Assembly: GCA_010014835.2 (NCBI GenBank)
Contig: JAAAKB020272177.1
Span: forward strand, 1 to 27,841
Reading direction: 5' to 3'
DNA: 27,841 nt
DNA from: Apostichopus leukothele
Taxonomy: Eukaryota; Echinodermata; Holothuroidea; Aspidochirotida; Stichopodidae
Of this stretch, positions 25,801 through 27,841 are shown in pieces. A program made the position numbers and the translations under genes. The notes beneath the pieces were generated by a model that was given only the letters and a program-made list of their open reading frames with translations, made no database searches and had not been told where the DNA came from. Positions within the stretch are counted from its first letter, which is position 1. The number at the start of each line of letters is the position of its first letter.

Positions 25801-26959
25801 TGAGGTTGATAGTTTGTAGGGTAGTCATCAACTACCTTTTTAGCTTATGGACAGGTGAATGTCATGTTCGTTGATGTTATCAATATCGTGAGGATACCTT
25901 TTTATTATTTTCTCCTTCAGGGGCTGAGTAAGATCCGAGAACTTAACATGCCACGGCAGAAGCAGCTGGGAGAAGCCGAAGAGAATGCTTACAAAAACAG
26001 ATTTCCTGGAATCATTCCTTGTATGTACAAAGCCTCCAATCAATGTCGTGTTGAAAGGGAAAGGGAGGGCCAGGTGGACCTCCGATTGTCAGTTGTGGGA
26101 AGATTTAGTGGGGGATTTTTTTCGTTTTGCTGTGGGAGAATAGGACCCCTCTATTTCGTTTAACCTCACACAAAGTATTTATTAGTAAAACCTTGCATTT
26201 ATGGCTTCTCAAATAGACCTTACTTATTTGCACCATTTAACGTTGCATTTGTTTCCGGTGGAGAACCTCGACCCTTACAAACGAGACTGCTTCAGTGACC
26301 TAAAAGCCACACCATCTCTATCATAAACTCCTTCACTCTCCTCTGGCTCTGCAATAAAGGTTCATTCCTCTAACTTATTCAGTACTGGAAATTTTGAATT
26401 GTGTTTTTCTTATTAGCACAACCTTCTGCTTTAAGCACTTTATACAAATGTAAGTTACAGTCTAAATATGCATCTTTATTCACTATTTGCCTTTTAATTT
26501 GTTTCGGCTTTATAGAAACTGTTTCACTTCAATTTTTCCTTCATATTTATTGGCAGGATGAAACTTGATTTTTCTTACTACACTTTAAGTAATTCTTTGC
26601 CAATTTTGAGTGTAATAACCTATGAAGGTGTGATGTAAAATGGTTAATGAGTACTGTAGCATAACAGCTTTGTACATGGCTGTTTTGTTTATCAAATGTT
26701 TAAATAGATATAAAATGAATGAAAATAATGAAACTAATGAAAGTTGCTTTAAACTCTGTTTACAATGACAATGGAAAATGTATTGTTTATTCAGCCTGAT
26801 TTGCCATCATTAAAGTATCCAGCAAAATTCCGAATTTGCAGCGAATTTTGTCATTGACGATTTATTGAATTCTTTACAGTTGACTCCTACAGACCAGTCT
26901 TGAAGTCAAATGGTGTTAGTCATGGCAGCAATGATTATGTTAATGCTACCAAGTTAGAG
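1716..26959 (+). CDS. Tie-like receptor tyrosine (pseudo)phosphatase, partial at both ends, 22 exons
   Basis: This is the coding span of one type I membrane receptor, spliced from 22 exons listed separately below. Numbering from the first complete codon (Cys at 1718), the order is EGF1-5 (residues 1-240), Ig-like (241-340), FN3-1 (341-445), FN3-2 (446-553), transmembrane helix (about 558-579), juxtamembrane tail (580-708), PTP domain 1 (about 709-960), linker, and the start of PTP domain 2 (from about 1005). All junctions are GT-AG and keep frame; exon lengths total 3,152 bases, which is 1,050 codons plus two bases completing a codon from an upstream exon. The EGF-Ig-FN3 ectodomain resembles Tie1/Tie2, while the cytoplasmic part belongs to the receptor PTP family. 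Domain 1 lacks the residues needed for catalysis. The signal peptide and the end of domain 2 are outside the window. Exons were placed by eye from homology, frame and splice consensus, so unseen alternative or very small exons are possible. Confidence 0.9.
1851..2681 (+). other. Intron 1
   Basis: An 831-base AT-rich intron with nothing recognisable besides its splice sites. Confidence 0.8.
2682..2837 (+). CDS. Exon 2: EGF-like repeat 2 (diagnostic Tie-type)
   Basis: The acceptor is 'ttttctttcag', the donor 'gtgagt', and both ends are phase 1. The repeat begins CGPDKFGYSC and ends with LFCLIDPFGCRCNSGF. The Phe-Cys-Leu-x-Asp-Pro-(Tyr/Phe)-Gly-Cys block and the long insert between the early cysteines are characteristic of the second EGF repeat of Tie receptors, which makes this the strongest single pointer to Tie-like ancestry. 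There is one N-glycosylation sequon, NGT. Confidence 0.9.
2838..3897 (+). other. Intron 2 with a small 14-15-bp tandem repeat
   Basis: A 1,060-base AT-rich intron. At 3635-3677 there are three tandem copies of a GGATACAATTGAT-type unit. Nothing else was recognised. Confidence 0.8.
3635..3677 (+). repeat. Short tandem repeat, 14-15 bp x 3
   Basis: Three head-to-tail copies of GGATACAATTGATK, the first one base longer (3635-3649, 3650-3663, 3664-3677). Confidence 0.9.
3898..4032 (+). CDS. Exon 3: EGF-like repeat 3
   Basis: The acceptor is 'ttggtttacag', the donor 'gtaagt', and both ends are phase 1. The product begins VCEPGKYGAGC and continues with the CHC and GEC patterns of laminin-type EGF repeats, ending SGNNCQ. 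It occupies the position of the third Tie EGF repeat. A 3.4-kb intron follows. Confidence 0.88.
4590..5464. mobile_element. Putative non-autonomous DNA transposon (MITE-like), about 875 bp
   Basis: The segment begins TGTAGGGCTTGA and ends with the exact reverse complement TCAAGCCCTACA, giving 12-bp terminal inverted repeats. Its interior is more GC-rich than the flanking intron. It carries several related AAGGGCA(C/T)-containing blocks near both ends (4667-4725 and 5357-5447), including a small GACGGCCTTTTGCCGTC palindrome near 5428-5444. No transposase is encoded. The TIRs look hAT-like in sequence, but I see no convincing target-site duplication, so the superfamily is uncertain. Confidence 0.6.
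5834..5848. repeat. (TA)n microsatellite
   Basis: A 15-base uninterrupted alternating T-A run. Confidence 0.9.
6729..6842 (+). repeat. (CCATC)n/(CATC)n satellite ending in a CGT run
   Basis: Mixed tetramer CATC and pentamer CCATC repeats with interruptions, followed by (CGT)5 at about 6829-6842. It lies in intron 3 and has no coding potential. Confidence 0.9.
7473..7628 (+). CDS. Exon 4: EGF-like repeat 4
   Basis: The acceptor follows 'tttgtccatag', the donor is 'gtaatt', and both ends are phase 1. It contains CPMGYYGNQC, CLCLDGAVC and GRCEDTSC, the typical MEGF/laminin-like EGF pattern. The last part, PGSMLDPNGQSC, departs from a normal EGF C-loop. Vertebrate Tie receptors have three EGF repeats at this place, so this repeat and the next look like additional units. 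Confidence 0.88.
   Translation, partial: FLMFVQWVTMVTNVQRNVCVLMVLCVISFQEDVKIPAVLQVQCWIQMASPV
7629..8083 (+). other. Intron 4
   Basis: A 455-base intron with nothing recognisable besides its splice sites. Confidence 0.8.
8084..8224 (+). CDS. Exon 5: EGF-like repeat 5
   Basis: The acceptor is 'tctcctttcag', the donor 'gtaatt', and both ends are phase 1. It opens CQDGFFGDNC and has CRCDSDAC and GECVGCC, then a Cys-poor end, WIDLPPSRC. The sequence parallels exon 4 (aromatic-Gly-x-x-Cys, then Cys-x-Cys), which fits duplication of an EGF exon. It is the last EGF unit before the Ig-like exon. Confidence 0.87.
8225..8880 (+). other. Intron 5
   Basis: A 656-base intron, about a third of which is the 41-bp tandem array described separately. 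Confidence 0.8.
8500..8739 (+). repeat. Tandem array, about 41 bp x 6
   Basis: Six head-to-tail copies of a unit beginning TAGTATTGTTAGGAAATGAT and ending in CTCAGGTCACACCATCAGA. Copies start at 8500, 8536, 8577, 8618, 8658 and 8699; the first is about 5 bases short. Copies differ by only a few bases, so the array is young. It lies in intron 5, just before the Ig-like exon. Confidence 0.95.
8881..9180 (+). CDS. Exon 6: Ig-like domain
   Basis: One 300-base exon, phase 1 at both ends, with acceptor 'ctttacattacag' and donor 'gtaaga'. About 100 residues carry the Ig disulfide pair: Cys in SVTCWVEE and Cys in the DAQAGETYYCVIQ motif, the classic D-x-G-x-Y-x-C strand F signature. N-linked sequons are NKT, NSS, NLT and NTT. 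Its place between the EGF block and the FN3 domains matches the membrane-proximal Ig domain of Tie2. Confidence 0.87.
9181..10793 (+). other. Intron 6 (1.6 kb)
   Basis: An AT-rich intron with a T-rich stretch carrying two TTTCTTCTTGTTTTTT copies near 9857-9893. No exon or mobile element was recognised. Confidence 0.75.
10794..11108 (+). CDS. Exon 7: fibronectin type III domain 1
   Basis: The acceptor is 'atttccattcag', the donor 'gtgagt', and both ends are phase 1, so one exon carries one whole FN3 domain. Landmarks are ITINWRAW (strand B Trp), VVGYIVYYRK (strand C), a TNLEEDTKYVFSV turn (the L-x-P/E-x-T-x-Y motif) and GEGPMGPP before the last strand. There is one sequon, NAT. Confidence 0.9.
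11109..11601 (+). other. Intron 7
   Basis: A 493-base intron between the two FN3 domains, with nothing recognisable besides its splice sites. Confidence 0.8.
11602..11669 (+). CDS. Exon 8: fibronectin type III domain 2, first part
   Basis: This 68-base exon runs from phase 1 to phase 0 (acceptor 'tttatttacag', donor 'gtatgc'). It encodes the A and B strands of the second FN3 domain, ending LNVTWQ, with the conserved Trp and an NVT sequon. The domain is split by a phase 0 intron after strand B, a common position in FN3 domains. Confidence 0.85.
11670..12214 (+). other. Intron 8 splitting FN3 domain 2
   Basis: A 545-base phase 0 intron; its central third is a strongly pyrimidine-biased tract described separately. 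Confidence 0.8.
11878..12060 (+). repeat. Polypyrimidine tract with (CCCTA)n core
   Basis: The + strand is almost purely C/T over about 110 bases, with four tandem CCCTA pentamers at 11905-11924 and then CCTT-type repeats. The pentamer is one base short of the telomeric CCCTAA and is simple-sequence DNA, not a telomere relic. Confidence 0.85.
12215..12470 (+). CDS. Exon 9: fibronectin type III domain 2, second part
   Basis: Phase 0 to phase 1; the acceptor follows 'tttgatcaatag' and the donor is 'gtaaat'. It starts VDENDITYS and has ITSYTIYYNVDG (strand C), IIEGLEPGENYTFMVSL (the LxPGxxYxF turn, with an NYT sequon) and the last strand, then a short Ser/Thr/Pro stalk ending KPRE before the membrane. 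The following 3.7-kb intron contains a DIRS element. Confidence 0.88.
15569..15620 (+). repeat. DIRS internal complementary region (left arm of 52-bp inverted repeat)
   Basis: The 52 bases are the exact reverse complement of 16057-16108. In DIRS elements an internal region next to the right terminal repeat is complementary to the element's ends and is used in making the circular DNA form; the position here fits that model. Confidence 0.85.
15843..15883. repeat. 11-bp inverted repeat inside the DIRS right region
   Basis: TATAACCAAGG (15843-15853) and CCTTGGTTATA (15873-15883) form a perfect stem with a 19-base loop. Confidence 0.85.
16057..16108 (-). repeat. DIRS right end (right arm of 52-bp inverted repeat)
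   Basis: Exact reverse complement of 15569-15620, starting GAGGTAAGTGTGTGG. Its outer edge is my estimate of the 3' limit of the element. Confidence 0.85.
16212..16293 (+). CDS. Exon 10: transmembrane helix
   Basis: Phase 1 to phase 2, with acceptor 'cctttttttcag' and donor 'gtgagt'. After DGKKNF it encodes about 21 hydrophobic residues (VIPTVIAIALV then IILITCLLIY) followed at the junction by basic RKRSRK from the next exon. This is a clear single-pass helix with a stop-transfer signal and sets the ectodomain outside the cell. Confidence 0.92.
16294..17154 (+). other. Intron 10
   Basis: An 861-base AT-rich intron with nothing recognisable besides its splice sites. Confidence 0.8.
17155..17237 (+). 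CDS. Exon 11: stop-transfer and juxtamembrane start
   Basis: Phase 2 to phase 1, with acceptor 'attaatttcag' and donor 'gtattt'. It encodes the basic KRSRKAAP stretch just inside the membrane, a Ser-rich SSSDLTSF segment and then IAIDKGDQ. No catalytic motif is present. The donor is only moderately close to consensus. Confidence 0.8.
17238..17780 (+). other. Intron 11 with a possible microexon
   Basis: A 543-base intron. An 18-base candidate microexon at 17539-17556 is discussed in the findings; otherwise nothing was recognised. Confidence 0.7.
17781..18079 (+). CDS. Exon 12: tyrosine-rich juxtamembrane tail and N-terminal helix of PTP domain 1
   Basis: Phase 1 to phase 0, with donor 'gtcagt'. 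The acceptor 'atcaaccag' has a weak pyrimidine tract, but acceptors further upstream lead to stops. The 100 residues (609-708) hold six tyrosines, five of them close together in acidic contexts: EGYEVPQD (617), STYEAV (634), NDYEDPDD (655), then EQYAGV and VYINVG (664, 668). A proline-rich APPKPIKVSEL follows, and the end (LQDYMNRD through IVKEFT) matches the helix that opens receptor PTP domains. YEVP/YEDP are pY-x-x-P type and YINV is pY-x-N type SH2 contexts by known consensus; phosphorylation itself is inferred. Confidence 0.87.
18277..18367 (+). CDS. Exon 13: PTP domain 1, substrate-recognition loop
   Basis: Phase 0 to phase 1; the acceptor is 'tattaaccag', the donor 'gtaagt'. It encodes VLPRGRQHPCSVAL and then KSKNSLSKIIP. 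In active PTPs the latter reads KNRYxNIxPYDHxRV, with the Tyr stacking on phosphotyrosine. Here Arg-Tyr is replaced by Ser-Leu (residues 732-733), the first of several lost signatures in this domain. A 197-base intron, the shortest in the gene, precedes it. Confidence 0.88.
19244..19279. repeat. Perfect hairpin 1 (16-bp arms, 4-base loop)
   Basis: AAACTAGGTGTAATTT at 19244-19259 and its exact reverse complement at 19264-19279, separated by TGTT. Confidence 0.95.
19326..19364. repeat. Perfect hairpin 2 (18-bp arms, 3-base loop)
   Basis: ATATATTTAGACATGAAC at 19326-19343 and its exact reverse complement at 19347-19364, separated by ACT. Its sequence is unrelated to hairpin 1. Confidence 0.95.
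19431..19507 (+). CDS. Exon 14: PTP domain 1, YDHTRV and DYxNAS motifs
   Basis: Phase 1 to phase 0; the acceptor follows 'aatttaaaag', the donor is 'gtatat'. It encodes YDHTRVKLQVSGNSRQSDYY then NASIIK, equal to the YDHSRV...DYINASYI block conserved in all receptor PTPs, with Ile to Tyr and Tyr to Ile changes in the second motif. The acceptor has an A-rich end, but the frame and motif fit is exact on both sides. Confidence 0.9.
19508..20953 (+). other. Intron 14 (1.4 kb)
   Basis: AT-rich; no exon, repeat array or mobile element was recognised. Confidence 0.75.
20954..20990 (+). CDS. Exon 15: PTP domain 1, small exon before the TQGP position
   Basis: A 37-base exon, phase 0 to phase 1, with acceptor 'ttcattttcag' and donor 'gtaaat'. 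It encodes ARQGKTRFIAAI; with the first base of exon 16's codon it gives FIAAIGP where family members have (F/Y)IATQGP. The Thr-Gln pair is replaced by Ala-Ile. Confidence 0.85.
20991..21903 (+). other. Intron 15
   Basis: A 913-base AT-rich intron with nothing recognisable. A 72-codon open frame at 21475-21693 shows no family features and no splice support. Confidence 0.75.
21904..21992 (+). CDS. Exon 16: PTP domain 1, FWRMV core
   Basis: Phase 1 to phase 0; the acceptor is 'tatttcctag', the donor 'gtaaaa'. It encodes GPQSKGLAEQFWRMVLQQ then DVTTLVMLVDSS. The FWRM(V/I)W and (I/L)VML motifs of the PTP core are clear, though the Trp after FWRMV is Leu. The exon ends where family members read LTNxVExG; joined to exon 17 the loop is about three residues shorter than usual. 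Confidence 0.88.
21993..22563 (+). other. Intron 16
   Basis: A 571-base intron at the position where domain 1 is about three residues short. Nothing clearly coding was found; a near-fit at 22267 is listed among rejected items. Confidence 0.75.
22564..22695 (+). CDS. Exon 17: PTP domain 1, YWP segment
   Basis: Phase 0 at both ends; the acceptor follows 'cttgtctaag', the donor is 'gtgagt'. It begins DGDAYSYWPRK, matching the KCxxYWP landmark but with the Lys-Cys missing, and continues with the beta-sheet segment ending TYTNRKLNIITD, which precedes the WPD-loop strand. Confidence 0.87.
22696..23418 (+). other. Intron 17 with a (TG)n microsatellite
   Basis: A 723-base intron with a 21-base alternating T-G run at 23004-23024 and nothing else recognisable. 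Confidence 0.8.
23004..23024 (+). repeat. (TG)n microsatellite
   Basis: A 21-base uninterrupted alternating T-G run. Confidence 0.9.
23419..23570 (+). CDS. Exon 18: PTP domain 1, degenerate WPD loop and P-loop start
   Basis: Phase 0 to phase 2, with acceptor 'ctctttatag' and donor 'gtaaca'. It encodes VHQLQFHGWPQGGVPEDY and later MSPLLIHC. Active PTPs read (F/Y)xxWPDxGVP; here the general-acid Asp is Gln (residue 867). The catalytic Cys of the HC motif is kept (residue 900) and the exon ends within the next codon, so the P-loop is split by an intron directly after HC. Confidence 0.92.
23571..24601 (+). other. Intron 18, splitting the P-loop
   Basis: A 1,031-base phase 2 intron placed directly after the HC of the PTP signature. 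Nothing else was recognised. Confidence 0.8.
24602..24737 (+). CDS. Exon 19: PTP domain 1, P-loop lacking the catalytic arginine
   Basis: Phase 2 to phase 0, with acceptor 'tttctctaacag' and donor 'gtttgt'. Joined to exon 18 the P-loop reads HCRDGSGSTGTF where active enzymes have HCSAGxGRTGTF. The invariant Arg that binds phosphate is Ser (residue 906). The helix that follows (LALYQLLDVL) and the LREDRMDMVLT segment are normal in layout, but the Q-loop Gln of the MVQT motif is Leu (residue 944). Confidence 0.92.
24738..25218 (+). other. Intron 19
   Basis: A 481-base AT-rich intron with nothing recognisable besides its splice sites. Confidence 0.8.
25219..25350 (+). CDS. Exon 20: end of PTP domain 1 and interdomain linker
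   Basis: Phase 0 at both ends; the acceptor is 'gtaatttaacag', the donor 'gtaagt'. It begins VQYLYIYDTLQQAQ, matching the EQYxFxHDALLEA helix that closes PTP domains, with Glu to Val and His to Tyr changes, then a charged linker (EKTKTLAEEFK through LKRKAVHEFS). Confidence 0.88.
25351..25920 (+). other. Intron 20
   Basis: A 570-base intron with short CA/TA-rich simple sequence near 25564-25606 and nothing else recognisable. Confidence 0.8.
25921..26020 (+). CDS. Exon 21: start of PTP domain 2
   Basis: Phase 0 to phase 1, with acceptor 'ttctccttcag' and donor 'gtatgt'. It encodes GLSKIRELNMPR, an acidic helix and then AYKNRFPGIIP, the KNRY-like loop of the second PTP domain, with Phe for Tyr. 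The tandem-domain layout identifies the protein as a two-domain receptor PTP. Confidence 0.88.
26021..26879 (+). other. Intron 21
   Basis: An 859-base intron. The open frame of exon 21 runs on past the donor to about 26160, but the read-through part is not PTP-like. Confidence 0.8.
26880..26959 (+). CDS. Exon 22: PTP domain 2, DYxNA motif
   Basis: Phase 1 to phase 0; the acceptor is 'ttctttacag', the donor 'gttggt'. It encodes FDSYRPVLKSNG then SNDYVNATKLE, equal to the YDHSRVxL...DYINASY(I/V) block. It is the last coding exon I can find; the domain 2 WPD and P-loops must lie beyond the window, so whether domain 2 is active cannot be judged here. Confidence 0.87.
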
Positions 26960-27841
26960 GTTGGTACATCCTTACATGAAGATTTATTCACAAGCTTTGC
27001 CTAAAATAGTGGTATTCCAAATTCTTGTAAATTTTGATGGTATTCTAGGATAAGCTCCTATATTTAATTAGAAAGGATTGTATTTGAGCCTACACAGTAG
27101 CCTGCACAGTGAAAAATATTTGCTGGACTCTATATTATAATTAAGGCATGCAACTCAAGACTCACGTGATTCTTTGTGGAATGCGTCCTTTGTGTGATGA
27201 TAGTGCCAAATACAATTGCAGGGATCGGTTAGTTCATGCAGATGTTTAATGGGATTTTAAGATGCTTATTTAACCATTTACCCCAGTAGTAGATAATGTG
27301 TCAATAATGTGTCAATTCCAATTTATCAATAATTTACCCCAGTAGTAGATACTGTGTTAATAATGTGTCAATTCCAATGTGTCAATAATGTGTCAATTCC
27401 AATTGCAGGGATCGGTTAGTTCATGTATATGTTTAATGGGATTTTAAGATGCTTATTTAACCATTTACCCCCAGTACTAGATAATGTGTCAATTCCATGG
27501 AAGAGGAATATTCTCTAATTTTAATTGAAAACCCAATCTCAATATCTTGAATGTCATTTAAGCCAGATGATTATTCAGAGTTTGATTGTTGATTTATTAA
27601 GACCAAAAAAAAAAAAAAAGAGAGAAAGTTTTGAGTGTTGGTAATGCTTTAACAGTATTCTGATTTTCAAGATATTCAAATATCCTTAAAAGCATGGAAG
27701 ACTCGCCCCAAACCGCGTGCCGCCCTCTGAAAAAAAGTTAACTTTCCGTTGCATGAAAGTGAAGTTTTTTCTTGTCGCTACAAAATGCAGACAGTAATGA
27801 AACGTGATACCTTGTTATCTTTTATCTGGACCTGAGATGTC
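26960..27841 (+). other. Start of intron 22, running off the window
   Basis: AT-rich non-coding sequence after the last exon. It contains a 187-bp tandem duplication (27213-27497) and a 15-base A run (27605-27619). The next expected exon, carrying the domain 2 TQGP segment, is not present. Confidence 0.75.
27213..27497 (+). repeat. Tandem duplication, 187-bp period, about 1.5 copies
   Basis: The block beginning CAATTGCAGGGATCGGTTAG at 27213 recurs at 27400 and stays nearly identical to about 27497. Between them sit nested short repeats of GTGTCAATAATGTGTCAATTCC and of an ACCCCAGTAGTAGATA block. Confidence 0.92.

Noticed and set aside
25855-26163. 102-codon open frame as a separate small gene
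   Set aside because: Its middle is exon 21 of the receptor; the ends are intron read-through past clear acceptor and donor sites.
1-27841. CRISPR arrays, bacterial operons, tRNA or rRNA genes
   Set aside because: None were seen; the window is animal genomic DNA and the tandem arrays lack direct-repeat/spacer structure.

Overview
The window holds most of one large, intron-rich animal gene on the + strand, with no recognisable gene on the - strand. The 22 coding exons I can place (1716-26959) splice in frame with GT-AG introns into about 1,050 codons. They encode the middle of a single-pass receptor: five EGF-like repeats, an Ig-like domain, two fibronectin III (FN3) domains, a transmembrane helix, a tyrosine-rich juxtamembrane segment, a complete first protein tyrosine phosphatase (PTP) domain and the start of a second. 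The signal peptide exon(s) lie before the window and the rest of the second PTP domain lies after it.

The ectodomain layout and EGF2 in particular (a Phe-Cys-Leu-x-Asp-Pro-x-Gly-Cys core) resemble the angiopoietin receptors Tie1/Tie2. The cytoplasmic half is a receptor PTP, not a kinase. The first PTP domain has lost nearly every catalytic signature: KNRY reads KNSL, WPD reads WPQ, the HCx5R arginine is serine, and the Q-loop glutamine is leucine. The reading frame and splice sites are nevertheless intact. The best description is a Tie-like receptor pseudophosphatase whose juxtamembrane tyrosines (YEVP, YEDP, YINV contexts) look like SH2 docking sites.

Layout: 1-1715 flank or upstream intron with a 26-base G run; 1716-8224 EGF exons, with a transposon-like insert at 4590-5464 and satellites at 6729-6842; 8881-12470 Ig and FN3 exons, with a 41-bp tandem array at 8500-8739 in the intron before them; 12471-16211 an intron occupied mostly by a broken DIRS-type tyrosine-recombinase retroelement; 16212-18079 transmembrane and juxtamembrane exons; 18277-25350 PTP domain 1, with two perfect hairpins at 19244-19364; 25921-26959 linker and start of PTP domain 2; 26960-27841 AT-rich intron with a 187-bp tandem duplication.

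Organism: a metazoan, from the domain set, the phase-1 symmetrical exons and AT-rich introns of roughly 0.2-3.7 kb. A Tie-like ectodomain, a receptor PTP and a DIRS element together suggest a marine invertebrate, most plausibly an echinoderm or other invertebrate deuterostome; that last step is inference.
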